Positions 1-9,039 of a stretch of 64,000 nucleotides of DNA are shown here, piece by piece (position 1 is the stretch's first letter; each line of letters begins with the position of its first letter). The notes beneath the pieces were generated by a model. The model was given only the letters and a program-made list of their open reading frames with translations. It was not told where the DNA came from and searched no databases. The translations under genes were made by a program, and so were the position numbers. The DNA comes from a bacterium BRH_c32 (GTDB lineage: Bacteria > Bacteroidota > Ignavibacteria > Ignavibacteriales > Melioribacteraceae), in assembly GCA_001516025.1 (NCBI GenBank), contig LOEU01000037.1:1-64000 (forward strand), read 5' to 3'.

Positions 1-896
1 AATTGAATATCAGGAATAATTAATTTCTTATTATTTCTTTTTGCGATAATAGAAAATTCTTCTCTTAATAATTTATTTGCCGCCACACCACCCGATAGAG
101 AAATTGATTTTACTGAATAATTTTTTACTGCTTTCTCTACCTTTTGGATTAATGCCTTGATAGCATAATATTGAAATGATGCCGCTATCATATTTTTATT
201 GGAATCACTTAATTTTTCTACATCATCAAAATTATTCTGGATATACCTTAGTACAGCCGTTTTTATTCCGCTAAAAGAAAAATCATATTTCCCTCTTGTA
301 TTTGAAATCGGGAATGGGATTAATTCCCCTGAATGTTTTGAAGCAGCTTCTTGAATTTTCGGACCTCCGGGATATCCGAATCCGAACATCTTAGAGACTT
401 TGTCGAATGCTTCACCAACTGCATCATCGATCGTTGTCCCTAATTTTTTTATATCAACCGGACTGTTTACTAATAATAAAAGTGTGTGTCCGCCAGAAAC
501 TGTTAAAGAGAGAAATGGATATTCCGGTTTCTCTTCCATCAAAAATCCTGAGAAAAGATGCCCTTCCACGTGATCGACCGGAATAAATGGTTTGCCGATT
601 CCATAAGCTAATGCTTTTCCATAAGTAAGACCAATTAATAAAGCCCCTATTAAACCCGGTCCCGCAGTAGCACAAATTAAATCAATATCCTCAAGAGTTA
701 AATTAGCTTCTTGTAATGATTGTTTAACTAAAGGATTAATAATTTGTAAATGAGCACGGCTGGATAGCTCTGGAACTACCCCGCCGTATTTAATATGAAA
801 ATCTTGTGAAGAAATTAAATTCGATTTTATTACACCTTCTGCAATAATCGAGACCGATGTCTCATCGCAGGAACTTTCTAATCCTAATACCTTCAT
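1..896 (-). CDS. tsaD: TsaD, tRNA N6-threonylcarbamoyladenosine transferase (partial, C-terminus beyond window)
   Basis: This is the catalytic subunit of the t6A37 tRNA modification complex. It transfers the threonylcarbamoyl group from threonylcarbamoyl-AMP to A37 of ANN-decoding tRNAs in the cytoplasm. The reverse strand reads from an ATG at 896 with the family N-terminus MKVLGLESSCDETS, then GGVVPELSSRAH, the metal-binding HVEGH near residue 110, a SGGHT motif and a SFSGIKTAV stretch. It remains open to base 3, so about 298 residues are visible of the usual 335-345. The C-terminal roughly 40 residues lie outside the window; this is an edge effect, not a truncation. Its start overlaps the stop of the upstream proline dehydrogenase gene by one base (TAATG), so translation is probably coupled. 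Its partners tsaE and tsaB are about 20 kb away in this window. Confidence 0.95.
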   Translation of the reverse strand, partial: MKVLGLESSCDETSVSIIAEGVIKSNLISSQDFHIKYGGVVPELSSRAHLQIINPLVKQSLQEANLTLEDIDLICATAGPGLIGALLIGLTYGKALAYGIGKPFIPVDHVEGHLFSGFLMEEKPEYPFLSLTVSGGHTLLLLVNSPVDIKKLGTTIDDAVGEAFDKVSKMFGFGYPGGPKIQEAASKHSGELIPFPISNTRGKYDFSFSGIKTAVLRYIQNNFDDVEKLSDSNKNMIAASFQYYAIKALIQKVEKAVKNYSVKSISLSGGVAANKLLREEFSIIAKRNNKKLIIPDIQ

Positions 897-1795
897 TAAC
901 TAAATGAGAAAATACTTTTTGTTATATACCATGCAAGTTGCGGATTTTCCTGTAATCTTCTAATCGAATAAGCATACCAATGCTCTCCATAAGGGACATA
1001 AATTCTAATCTTATAACCATCTTTATTAATTCTATCGCGCAAATCTTCTTTAACGCCATAAAGCATCTGAAATTCAAACTTACTCTTATCGATATTTTTT
1101 TCTTTTATCATTTTATAAGCACCTACTACTAATGGATCGTCATGAGTAGCAATACCTACATAATTACCATCGTCTAACATTCGGTTTAATATTTTTAAGA
1201 AATTGTCTCTAACTTCTTCTTTTCCTTTAAAAGCAATTTCGGCAGGTTCTACATATATACCTTTGCATAAACGATAGCTTGTACCTTCTTTATTAAGAGC
1301 TACAACATCATCATAAGTTCTTTTTAAATATGCTTGGACAACTATCCCTACATTATCATATTTTTCTCTTAGCTTTCTAAAAAGAGCGATAGTGTCACTT
1401 GTAACAGGAGAATCTTCCATATCAATTCGCACAAAATTATTTAAAGATTTCGCCTTATCCAAAATTTCGCATAAATTTTGGTAACACAAATTAGGGTCGA
1501 TTATTAAACCTAGTTGTGTAGGTTTTATCGATAAATTACTATCAAGATTATTATCATGAATAGCATCCAAAACTTGAAGACATTCATCCTTAGCTTCTTC
1601 AGCTTCTTTTTTGTTCTTAATAGCTTCACCTAAAACATCCATAGTAGCGACAATACCTTTAGCATTCAAATTCTTTACAGCATTAACAGCGTCCTCTAAT
1701 TTTTCACCGGCCATATACTTTTGAGCAAAAATCTTTACAATAGCCTTCGGCATTAATTTTACCGTGGCTACAATTAACTGATTAAGCATTTTCAC
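896..1795 (-). CDS. Proline dehydrogenase (monofunctional PRODH)
   Basis: This enzyme oxidises proline to pyrroline-5-carboxylate, passing electrons from FAD to the quinone pool at the membrane face. At 299 residues it matches the short stand-alone PRODH type. Visible family motifs are RLCKGIY near residue 173, a THDDP stretch near 218, EFQMLYGV near 242, and the C-terminal YSIRRLQENP near 270, whose paired arginines bind the proline carboxylate. There is no fused P5C dehydrogenase domain, and no separate P5C dehydrogenase gene lies in the window. The GTG at 1795 and the ATG at 1789 are both possible starts: an AAGGTG lies 4 bases before the first and 10 before the second. It lies between coaE and tsaD and overlaps tsaD by one base. 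The pairing looks like operon packing rather than a functional link. Confidence 0.9.
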   Translation of the reverse strand: MKMLNQLIVATVKLMPKAIVKIFAQKYMAGEKLEDAVNAVKNLNAKGIVATMDVLGEAIKNKKEAEEAKDECLQVLDAIHDNNLDSNLSIKPTQLGLIIDPNLCYQNLCEILDKAKSLNNFVRIDMEDSPVTSDTIALFRKLREKYDNVGIVVQAYLKRTYDDVVALNKEGTSYRLCKGIYVEPAEIAFKGKEEVRDNFLKILNRMLDDGNYVGIATHDDPLVVGAYKMIKEKNIDKSKFEFQMLYGVKEDLRDRINKDGYKIRIYVPYGEHWYAYSIRRLQENPQLAWYITKSIFSFS

Positions 1796-1856
1796 GATGC
1801 ACCTTTTTCAATGATTGAACTTTCAAAATTAGTTTAAGGAGAGCTCTAAATCAAGC

Positions 1857-2486
1857 TTAGACCTCGCTATCCTTTTTATTTATGTTTATCGATCTAAGTA
1901 TCATTATAACAAAATCTATTTTTTTCTTTAATTCATCTATCGTGCTATTATTTTGGATAACAAAATCAACCAAACCTTTTTTTTCATCATCTGTTATTTG
2001 AGAATCAATTCTTTTTTCAACGTCTTTCTTAGAAATTTTATCTCTTTCTATTACTCTTTTAATTCGTTTATCTTTTTCGGTATAAACAAGAATTAAATAA
2101 TCAAATATATCTTCAAAATCTGCTTCAAAAATCAATGCAGATTCCACGAATACTATTTTATTATTTAATGCTAATTCAGCAGAAAGTTCTTCGATCTTTT
2201 TTATTATAATTGGATGGGTAATAGAATTGAGTATTTTTAATTTTTTTTCATCACCAAACACTTTATCCGAAAGATATTTAGCATTCAGTTTATTCTCTTT
2301 ATAAGTTGATTCACCAAATTCTTTTATTAAAGAAGATTTGATTTTAGGATCAGAATTAACCAATTCCTTAGAAATGGAATCTGCATCAAGTACAGGATAG
2401 CCACTATCAATTAGTATTTTTGATACTAAAGATTTTCCTGACCCAATTCCGCCGGTTATTCCGACTAATAATGATTTTGAAGGCAT
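1857..2486 (-). CDS. coaE: Dephospho-CoA kinase
   Basis: This enzyme performs the last step of coenzyme A synthesis, phosphorylating the 3'-hydroxyl of dephospho-CoA with ATP. The 209-residue product starts MPSKSLLVGITGGIGSGKS, placing a Walker A P-loop at residues 12-19. It continues with the family's LDAD stretch (VLDADSIS) and an internal region ending in SQITDDEKK. The length is normal for CoaE. No strong ribosome-binding site precedes the ATG at 2486. A hairpin (2503-2526) separates it from the upstream rny. Identification rests on the P-loop and overall pattern and is secure. Confidence 0.93.
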   Translation of the reverse strand: MPSKSLLVGITGGIGSGKSLVSKILIDSGYPVLDADSISKELVNSDPKIKSSLIKEFGESTYKENKLNAKYLSDKVFGDEKKLKILNSITHPIIIKKIEELSAELALNNKIVFVESALIFEADFEDIFDYLILVYTEKDKRIKRVIERDKISKKDVEKRIDSQITDDEKKGLVDFVIQNNSTIDELKKKIDFVIMILRSININKKDSEV

Positions 2487-2502
2487 ATTGATATAATTAA
2501 GG

Positions 2503-2526
2503 AGAGTGCTTAATTAAAAGCACTCT
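2503..2526 (-). terminator. Hairpin between rny and coaE
   Basis: An 8-bp perfect inverted repeat (arms 2503-2510 and 2519-2526, loop of 8) begins 7 bases after the rny stop. The sequence after it on the minus strand is CCTTAATT, not a U-run. It may be an mRNA-stabilising or processing hairpin rather than a strong terminator. Confidence 0.4.
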
Positions 2527-2532
2527 TAAATT

Positions 2533-4119
2533 TTATTTTGCGTAAGCAATTTTTCTTACTTCTCTTATCACGGTTACTTTTATCTGTCCGGGATATTGCA
2601 TCTCTTCTTGGATCTTTTGTGATATCTCATAAGCTAATCTATCTGAAAGAATATCATCAATTTTATCGGGTTCTACAACGACACGAACTTCTCTGCCTGC
2701 CTGAATTGCATATGTTTTTGCAACACCTTCAAACGACTTAGCAAGAGTCTCAAGATTCTCTAATCTTTTAACGTAACTCTCAAGTGGTTCTCTTCTTGCT
2801 CCCGGTCTTGCTCCGCTAATTGCATCTGCTGCTTGAACTAATGCAGAAATCGGATGTTCCATTTCAATATCTTCATGATGACTTCCAATTGCATTAATAA
2901 CTATCGGATGCTCTTTATATTTCTTAGCTAAATCATATCCTAATAGTGCATGAGGACCTTCGATATTTTTATCGACCGTTTTACCCACATCGTGCAATAA
3001 CCCTGCTCTCTTGGCGAGATTAACGTCAAATCCTAATTCAGCTGCCATTACACCGGTTAAATATGCTACTTCAATACTATGCTGTAATAAATTCTGACCA
3101 TAACTCGATCGGTATTTCATTTTCCCGACATACTTTATTAGTTCGGGATGAAGTCCATGCAAACCTAATTGGATAAGTGTATTCTCACCCTCTTTTTGTA
3201 TCTCTTCATCTAATTCCTGCTCAACCTTAGCTACAACTTCTTCAATTCTTGCCGGATGTATTCTTCCATCACCAATCAATCTTTCTAATGAAATACGTGC
3301 AACTTCTCTTCTGAATTGATCGAAAGCAGAAAGGATTACTGCTTCCGGAGTATCATCAACTATAACATCCACACCTGTGGCAGCTTCAAATGCGCGAATA
3401 TTTCTTCCTTCACGACCAATGATTCTTCCTTTCATTTCATCATTTTGTATTTGTACTACCGATACAGTTGACTCAACAGAATGATCAACTGCGGTCTTCT
3501 GAATTGCCAGGACCACAACCTTTTGAGCTTCCTTTTTTGCATCAACTTTTGCTTGATCGCGAATCTCTTTTATCGATTGTGCAGCATCTGACTTGGCTTT
3601 GCTAAGCATATTCTCTACTAGCATTTTTTTAGCTTCGTCTGAAGTTAAACCTGCAGTCTTTTCCAAACGAACATTTTGTTCGTAAATCTTTTTATCTAAT
3701 TCAGCATGCTTCTTTTCTAAATCATCTTTTGATTTAGTAAGCTGATTTTCTAAATCTTTGTTCGATTTTTCTTTTAGATTAATCGATTCAATTTTTTTAT
3801 TTAGCGAATCTTCTTTTACTTCAAGTTGTTTTTCTTGACTTTGGAGTTTCTGTTTTCTGGTATTAACCTCAACATCAAATTCTTGTTTCTTCTTTAACCA
3901 TTCATCTTTTACTTCAAGAAGTTTTTCACGTTTTATATGTTTAGCATCTTTTTCTGCATCTTCGAGAAATTTCTGAGCTTGTTCCTTTATACGTTTAGCT
4001 TCATCTTCTGCTCTTGAAATACTATTTGAACCGATCTTACTATTAATAAACCAACCAAAATAAAAAGCCACTCCAGCGACAACTAAAACAACACCAATAA
4101 GAACAATAATGTTCTCCAT
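2533..4119 (-). CDS. rny: Ribonuclease Y
   Basis: This is a membrane-anchored endoribonuclease that initiates mRNA decay. The order is an N-terminal transmembrane helix (about residues 3-22), a long charged coiled coil to about residue 190, a KH domain with [17 protein letters not shown], and an HD domain with the catalytic LLHDVGK motif and a following SHHED. I place the start at the ATG at 4119 (528 residues). A GGAGG lies 8 bases upstream of it, and an earlier in-frame ATG at 4134 overlaps that ribosome-binding site. It is preceded by a 6S-like RNA and zapA and followed by coaE. The length is typical. Confidence 0.95.
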   Translation of the reverse strand: MENIIVLIGVVLVVAGVAFYFGWFINSKIGSNSISRAEDEAKRIKEQAQKFLEDAEKDAKHIKREKLLEVKDEWLKKKQEFDVEVNTRKQKLQSQEKQLEVKEDSLNKKIESINLKEKSNKDLENQLTKSKDDLEKKHAELDKKIYEQNVRLEKTAGLTSDEAKKMLVENMLSKAKSDAAQSIKEIRDQAKVDAKKEAQKVVVLAIQKTAVDHSVESTVSVVQIQNDEMKGRIIGREGRNIRAFEAATGVDVIVDDTPEAVILSAFDQFRREVARISLERLIGDGRIHPARIEEVVAKVEQELDEEIQKEGENTLIQLGLHGLHPELIKYVGKMKYRSSYGQNLLQHSIEVAYLTGVMAAELGFDVNLAKRAGLLHDVGKTVDKNIEGPHALLGYDLAKKYKEHPIVINAIGSHHEDIEMEHPISALVQAADAISGARPGARREPLESYVKRLENLETLAKSFEGVAKTYAIQAGREVRVVVEPDKIDDILSDRLAYEISQKIQEEMQYPGQIKVTVIREVRKIAYAK

Positions 4120-4150
4120 TAAATATACCTCCATAAATAGAAAATTAAAG

Positions 4151-4347
4151 CCGCATCTGCCGATCTGGTAAGTAAGAAAGAACCCTACCTACACAGTGCG
4201 GGAAATTGCCCAACGCTTTTTACTTCCACTAGCTGTCTTAAAAAGACAGACCTGCCGAAACAGGTTGAGGCCTGTAATACACGCCGCAAGTCAATAACCC
4301 TTGTAGTTTAACATTAGTTCTTTTTTATATTCGAATCGGCAGCGCGG
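4151..4347 (-). ncRNA. Candidate 6S RNA (ssrS-like)
   Basis: The 230-base gap between zapA and rny is structured. Its ends pair: CTGCCGAT (4157-4164) with ATCGGCAG (4335-4342), extended by CCGC (4151-4154) with GCGG (4344-4347). A second closing helix pairs AAAGAAC (4177-4183) with GTTCTTT (4317-4323). The interior holds a 7-bp hairpin (4233-4249) and a short one at 4251-4264. A long rod closed at both ends, about 180-200 nt, directly after zapA is the known arrangement and shape of 6S RNA, which inhibits housekeeping RNA polymerase holoenzyme. Assignment is by structure and context only. An unrelated structured leader of rny is the alternative. Confidence 0.6.
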
Positions 4348-4352
4348 TAAAA

Positions 4353-4646
4353 TTATTCGGAGGACATAAACTTGGAATTATTCATAAGAAGCTTTATCTT
4401 TTTTATTTTATCTGTTGCTTGTATGCTAAATTCAAGAAATTTATTCTTCTCAACAAATAAATCATAAGCTATATTTAACGCTGCTATTATTGCTATTGTA
4501 TCTTTTGGCTGCCCCGGTAGTTCCTCTTTTGTATCTTCCATCATATCATTAACATATTCTGCTAATTCCCTGGCAACCTCTTCGTTCTCTACCAATAGAG
4601 AATAATCTTGGTCAAATATTTTTACTTTTAGCTTCTTTTTTTCCAT
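4353..4646 (-). CDS. zapA: Cell division protein ZapA
   Basis: ZapA cross-links FtsZ protofilaments at the division ring. The 97-residue product has the family layout: an N-terminal strand region (KVKIFDQDYSLL), a middle segment with the alanine-rich ALNIAYDLF, and a C-terminal helix that would form the coiled-coil dimer. It sits between a small coiled-coil protein gene and the 6S-like RNA, whose closing helix begins only 5 bases after the zapA stop. ZapA next to 6S RNA is a recurrent arrangement in bacteria and supports both calls. Confidence 0.85.
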   Translation of the reverse strand: MEKKKLKVKIFDQDYSLLVENEEVARELAEYVNDMMEDTKEELPGQPKDTIAIIAALNIAYDLFVEKNKFLEFSIQATDKIKKIKLLMNNSKFMSSE

Positions 4647-4676
4647 TTTATGTCTTATCCGTTAAAGACAATTTTT

Positions 4677-4988
4677 CTAAGAACGCAAATGATAATCGAT
4701 TATTTCGATTAATTCATCTATTTTATTTTTCAAATCTTCCTTACCCTCCGCTTCAACAGAATCCTTAAGCTCTCTTACTCCTTTTACTAAGGGATCACTT
4801 AATTTTTTTTCTAATTCGTTAATTTTTTCCGTAAGCATCAAGTTTTCACTCTTAATCTTATTGTACTTCTCTTTTAATGCATTATTAGCTTCTTCCAATT
4901 CACCACTAGATTGAATGAAATAATATACCTGCTTTTCTAAAGCATTTAATTCATCAATAAATAGATCATATTTTGAAGCGTCGGGCAA
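4677..4988 (-). CDS. Small coiled-coil protein between pheT and zapA
   Basis: I do not recognise a named family. The 103-residue product is highly charged and mostly helical, with heptad-like leucine/isoleucine spacing across residues 10-65 (for example LEEANNALKEKYNKIKSEN) and a second helix near the C-terminus. It has no signal peptide or membrane segment, so it is probably cytoplasmic. The start is a TTG at 4988, with AGAGG 6 bases upstream, only two bases after the pheT stop, so translation is likely coupled. Its position directly before zapA suggests a role near the division ring, perhaps analogous to ZapB. That is inference from context and coiled-coil character only. Confidence 0.65.
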   Translation of the reverse strand: MPDASKYDLFIDELNALEKQVYYFIQSSGELEEANNALKEKYNKIKSENLMLTEKINELEKKLSDPLVKGVRELKDSVEAEGKEDLKNKIDELIEIIDYHLRS

Positions 4989-4990
4989 TC

Positions 4991-7387
4991 TTAACCTCTT
5001 AGTTTTGCATTAAATTTCTTTTCAACATTTTTAATAATGTTTTTGAAATCTTTTTCTACTTCATCTTCAGTTAAAGTACGTGTTTCATCAAAATACTCTA
5101 ATTGGAAAGCAAGGCTTTTTTTGCCTTCACCTAAACTTTCACTTTGAAAGATATCAAATAACTTAATATTATGCAATAACTTAGAACTTCCGCTCTTAAT
5201 AGTTTCCGATACCTCATTATGCGTAATATTATTATCAATTACAAATGCCAAATCACGAAAAACCTTTGGATATTTTAATAATTCCTTGAATTTCTTCTCT
5301 TCAACCGGGATACTCGATAGTTTTTCTAAATTAAAATTAAATGCGAAAACCGGATGTTCAATATCATACCCTCCACATAATTCATCATTTAATTTACCAA
5401 TAATTCCTAATTCTTCGCCATCCAATTCTAATTTTACCGAGTATTCAAACAATTGATTACTCTCACTTTTATATGAATGCTCTATCTCTTTATCCGTAAT
5501 TGACTTGAGAAATTCATATACGTACCCTTTCAAATCATAAAAATCAAAATTATTATCCTTAGAATACCACTCTGTATCAATTGACCTACCCGTAATAATA
5601 CCAAGAATCATAGAGTCTTCTGAAAAATCATCAAAGCTTTTTATTACATCGTTCTTTTTATTAAAAACTTTTCCAATTTCAAACAACTGTAAATTATTTT
5701 CTTTTACTTTTAAATTCCTCGAAATTGTTGTCAGCATTCCGGGTAATAAAGATGTACGAAGATTTGACATATCCATATTCTGTGGATTTAATACACCTAT
5801 TGAATTACCAAATCGATTTGAAACCGTTTCACTTAATAATGAATTAGTAATTATTTCATAAAATCCTAATCCATTAAGAGTTTCTCTTACTTGATTTTCA
5901 AATGCAGTCTCATCAAATTTTGGTTCAAGTGTAACTTTTACTCTTTCAATATCAGGGATTTTTTCATAGCCATATATTCTCGCTAATTCTTCAATTAAAT
6001 CGATCTCCCTTTCTACATCATGGCGGCGAAGAGGAATAGCAACAGTAACCGACTCATTATTCTTCGAAACTATTTCAAATCCAAGATTTGTTAAAATCTC
6101 TGTTACTTTTTCATTTGGAACATCGTAACCAAGAATTTTTGAAATTCTTTCGAATCTTAGTTCAACTTTTTTAAGCTCGAACTTAACCGGATAAGCATCA
6201 ATTTCGCCTTTGCATATCTCACCGCCGGCAGTTAATTGAATTAATTGTGCGGTACGTTTAGCTGCCCATACTGTAATTTCAGGATCTGTGCCTCTTTCAA
6301 ATCGATATGAAGCATCTGTTTGAAGACCAAGTTTCTTTGCAGTTTTTCTTACTGAACTTGGATTAAAAAATGCACTCTCAATTAAAATATTTTTTGTGTT
6401 GACTGTAACTTCAGAATTTTCTCCACCCATAACTCCGGCAATAGCAACTGTTTTTTGACCGTCGCAAATCATTAAGTCGTTAGCTTGCAATTCTCTTTTC
6501 TTAGAATCAAGTGTAGTGAACGATTTATCATCCCCTGCTTTTTTTACAACAACTTTACTTCCTGATAAATAATCCAAATCAAAAGCATGCAATGGCTGAC
6601 CGACTTCGTGCATTACGAAATTTGTTACATCCACTACATTATTAATCGGTCTTAAACCAATACATTTCAATCTTGTTTTTAACCACTCAGGCGATTCTTT
6701 AATTACAACATTCTTAACAACCTTACCAACATATCGCGGACATAAATCAGGATCTAATATCTCTACTGAAGCTAATGAACTTGATTCTTCATCAATTTCA
6801 TTAATATCAAGAGATGGAAATTTTACAGGTCTATTGAATATTGCTGCAACATCACGAGCGAAACCGATATGGCTAAGAGCATCCTGTCTATTTGGTGTAA
6901 TAGCTACTTCAATAATCACATCATTTAGTCCGATAGCTTCTGCCGCTGTGGTACCTGCTTCAATTTCATTATCGAGAACAAAAATTCCAGCATGATTAGC
7001 ACTAATATTTAATTCTCTCTCTGAACAAAGCATGCCAAAGGATTCTTCTCCTCTGATTTTTGCTTTGGAGATTTCAAAATTATTTTCGGGGATTACTGCG
7101 CCAATTTTTGCGACTACTACTTTTTGGTTCTCTGCTACGTTTGGAGCACCGCAAACTATTTTTAAATCATTAACGCCATCAGAAACAACGCATAGATGTA
7201 GCTTATCTGCATTCGGATGTTTCTTAACTTCTTTTACATGACCGATTACAAAATTTTCAAACATCTTGGATTGATCTATTACTTCTTCAATCTCTAAACC
7301 GGCAAGTGTAACTTTATCAATTACTTCTTGGATGTCAATGCCGCTAAGATCAATATATTCTTTTAACCAATTAAATGAGATTTTCAC
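4991..7387 (-). CDS. pheT: Phenylalanine--tRNA ligase beta subunit
   Basis: PheT is the beta subunit of the alpha2-beta2 phenylalanyl-tRNA synthetase. The 798-residue product has an N-terminal tRNA-binding (EMAP-like) domain with HPNADKLHLCVV at about residues 58-69, the B3/B4 editing region, a B5 domain, the catalytic-like core, and a C-terminal anticodon-binding domain starting near FKELLKYPKVFRDLAF. The start is GTG at 7387 with GAGG 11 bases upstream. It lies 18 bases after pheS and 2 bases before the coiled-coil gene. All domains are present. Confidence 0.97.
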   Translation of the reverse strand: MKISFNWLKEYIDLSGIDIQEVIDKVTLAGLEIEEVIDQSKMFENFVIGHVKEVKKHPNADKLHLCVVSDGVNDLKIVCGAPNVAENQKVVVAKIGAVIPENNFEISKAKIRGEESFGMLCSERELNISANHAGIFVLDNEIEAGTTAAEAIGLNDVIIEVAITPNRQDALSHIGFARDVAAIFNRPVKFPSLDINEIDEESSSLASVEILDPDLCPRYVGKVVKNVVIKESPEWLKTRLKCIGLRPINNVVDVTNFVMHEVGQPLHAFDLDYLSGSKVVVKKAGDDKSFTTLDSKKRELQANDLMICDGQKTVAIAGVMGGENSEVTVNTKNILIESAFFNPSSVRKTAKKLGLQTDASYRFERGTDPEITVWAAKRTAQLIQLTAGGEICKGEIDAYPVKFELKKVELRFERISKILGYDVPNEKVTEILTNLGFEIVSKNNESVTVAIPLRRHDVEREIDLIEELARIYGYEKIPDIERVKVTLEPKFDETAFENQVRETLNGLGFYEIITNSLLSETVSNRFGNSIGVLNPQNMDMSNLRTSLLPGMLTTISRNLKVKENNLQLFEIGKVFNKKNDVIKSFDDFSEDSMILGIITGRSIDTEWYSKDNNFDFYDLKGYVYEFLKSITDKEIEHSYKSESNQLFEYSVKLELDGEELGIIGKLNDELCGGYDIEHPVFAFNFNLEKLSSIPVEEKKFKELLKYPKVFRDLAFVIDNNITHNEVSETIKSGSSKLLHNIKLFDIFQSESLGEGKKSLAFQLEYFDETRTLTEDEVEKDFKNIIKNVEKKFNAKLRG

Positions 7388-7405
7388 TTTTTTTAATACC
7401 TCAAC

Positions 7406-8395
7406 TTAGAATTGTTCTAAGAATCTTTTATCATTATCAAAATAATTTCTAATATCATTAATACCGTATTTTCTCATTGCCATACGTTCTACTCCCATAC
7501 CAAAAGCGTATCCTGAATATACTTCAGGATCGATACCAACATTTTTCAAAACATTGGGGTCCACCATCCCGCACCCAAGAATTTCGAGCCATCTCCCTTC
7601 CTTACCTGCGGGCTGCCACCAAATATCCATCTCCGCACTTGGCTCGGTAAATGGGAAAAAACTCGCTCTAAAACGATACTGTATATCATTGCCATAAAGT
7701 TGTTTTGCAAATGAAACTAGCGTTCCCTTTAGTTCGGCAAATGTTACATCTTTATCAACATAGAGTCCTTCGACCTGATGGAATAGACAATAACTTTTCA
7801 TACTAACAGCTTCATTTCTATAAACTTTCCCCGGAATGATAATTCTAATTGGCGGAGCATATTTCTGCATCGTCCTTATTTGAACCGGTGATGTATGAGT
7901 GCGTAATAAAAAATCGGGGTTAACAAAAAATGTATCCTGCATATCGCGTGCGGGATGATCAGCAGGAAAATTCAGAGCTTCAAAATTATTATAATCAGAT
8001 TCTAATTCAGGTCCTGTGGCAACAGAAAAACCCAATCCTTTAAAAATATTCTTAATCTCATCAAGTGTTTGAATAAGAATATGCTTACTCCCCTTCGATT
8101 TCTTTTTACCGGGTAAAGTAAAATCTACAAATGATTTTTCTGATTTCTCGCTCGCAGATACTTCATTAAATTTAGCATCAAATTTATTTTGAAGATCATT
8201 CTTAAGGACATTTAGTGTCTGTCCGAATTTCGGTTTTTCTTCTTTGGGCAGGGACTTAAAATCTTCAAATAGTTGAGATAGGAGACCATTTCTTCCGAGA
8301 AATTTAATTCTAATTTCCTCGAGGTCTTTAGAGTTTTTAACAATATCTAATTCTTTAGTGAAACTTTCGCCAATTTCAATAATTCTCTGTTCCAT
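7406..8395 (-). CDS. pheS: Phenylalanine--tRNA ligase alpha subunit
   Basis: This is the catalytic alpha subunit that activates phenylalanine and charges tRNA-Phe. The 329-residue protein has an N-terminal coiled coil (about 1-85), then class II synthetase motif 2 (GKVYRNEAVSMKSYCLFHQVEG) and motif 3 (FGMGVERMAMRKYGI). An in-frame ATG five bases further upstream is not needed for any conserved segment. It is separated from rplT by a terminator-like hairpin (8412-8461), so pheST may be a separate or attenuated part of the operon. Confidence 0.97.
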   Translation of the reverse strand: MEQRIIEIGESFTKELDIVKNSKDLEEIRIKFLGRNGLLSQLFEDFKSLPKEEKPKFGQTLNVLKNDLQNKFDAKFNEVSASEKSEKSFVDFTLPGKKKSKGSKHILIQTLDEIKNIFKGLGFSVATGPELESDYNNFEALNFPADHPARDMQDTFFVNPDFLLRTHTSPVQIRTMQKYAPPIRIIIPGKVYRNEAVSMKSYCLFHQVEGLYVDKDVTFAELKGTLVSFAKQLYGNDIQYRFRASFFPFTEPSAEMDIWWQPAGKEGRWLEILGCGMVDPNVLKNVGIDPEVYSGYAFGMGVERMAMRKYGINDIRNYFDNDKRFLEQF

Positions 8396-8411
8396 GGCAT
8401 ATCCAAATATT

Positions 8412-8461
8412 TAAAAAAATTCCCTCCGAGGAAATCAAAAAAAAGAAATCTTTCGGAGGGA
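8412..8461 (-). terminator. Intrinsic terminator or attenuator between rplT and pheS
   Basis: Arms 8421-8429 and 8453-8461 pair perfectly over 9 bp (TCCCTCCGA with TCGGAGGGA) with a 23-base loop. On the minus strand a run of seven T follows. It ends the ribosomal-protein part of the operon or attenuates read-through into pheST. Confidence 0.7.
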
Positions 8462-8467
8462 TGAGTA

Positions 8468-8815
8468 TTAATTCATTACAAAAGTAACGATATCAGTAAA
8501 CGCTTTTGGATTTTCAGCAGCTAAATTAGAAAGTACTTTACGATTAATTGAAACACCTTTATCATCTAAAGCGTGAATCAAACGGGAATATGTAGTACCA
8601 TTTAATCTTGCAGCAGCATTAATACGAGTAATCCAAAGTGCTCTGTATGTTCTCTTTTTTAATTTTCTGTCTCTGTAAGCGTGAACTAAACCTTTCTCAA
8701 TATGGTTCTTGGCAATAGTCCAAACGTTCTTTCTTGCACCCCAATAACCCTTAGAAAGCTCCATCATTCTCTTACGTCTTCTATGGGATGCCACGTTATT
8801 TTTGGCTTTAGGCAT
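8468..8815 (-). CDS. rplT: 50S ribosomal protein L20
   Basis: L20 is needed early in large-subunit assembly and binds 23S rRNA. The 115-residue product has the basic N-terminal extension ([23 protein letters not shown]) and the conserved [13 protein letters not shown] core. AGGAG lies 10 bases before the ATG. It follows rpmI by 16 bases in the standard infC-rpmI-rplT order. The length is normal. Confidence 0.98.
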   Translation of the reverse strand: MPKAKNNVASHRRRKRMMELSKGYWGARKNVWTIAKNHIEKGLVHAYRDRKLKKRTYRALWITRINAAARLNGTTYSRLIHALDDKGVSINRKVLSNLAAENPKAFTDIVTFVMN

Positions 8816-8831
8816 TTTTAATCAACTCCTG

Positions 8832-9023
8832 TTATTGAATCATTATTTTAACTTTTCTTGCATCTGACTTAGCCACCAAAGCGGTCATTCTTAATTTTCT
8901 CTTCCTCTTTGTTGTCTTAGAGGTTAAGATATGAGATTTGTACGCACTATGTCTTTTAATCTTACCGGTTCCGGTTTTCTTAAAAGTTTTTGCAGCTCCT
9001 CTGTTGCTTTTCATTTTAGGCAT
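8832..9023 (-). CDS. rpmI: 50S ribosomal protein L35
   Basis: This is a small basic large-subunit protein of 63 residues. It starts [24 protein letters not shown], the family N-terminus, with an AAGGG about 8 bases upstream of the ATG. It lies between infC and rplT as in most bacteria. Confidence 0.97.
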   Translation of the reverse strand: MPKMKSNRGAAKTFKKTGTGKIKRHSAYKSHILTSKTTKRKRKLRMTALVAKSDARKVKIMIQ

Positions 9024-9039
9024 TTTTATAACCCTTGCT

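Noticed and set aside
454-675. 73-codon plus-strand open frame
   Set aside because: It is a shadow of tsaD, whose own frame has the full family motifs on the minus strand.
4120-4134. Upstream ATG of rny adding five residues
   Set aside because: It overlaps the GGAGG that serves the ATG at 4119, so the ribosome-binding site would lie inside the coding sequence.
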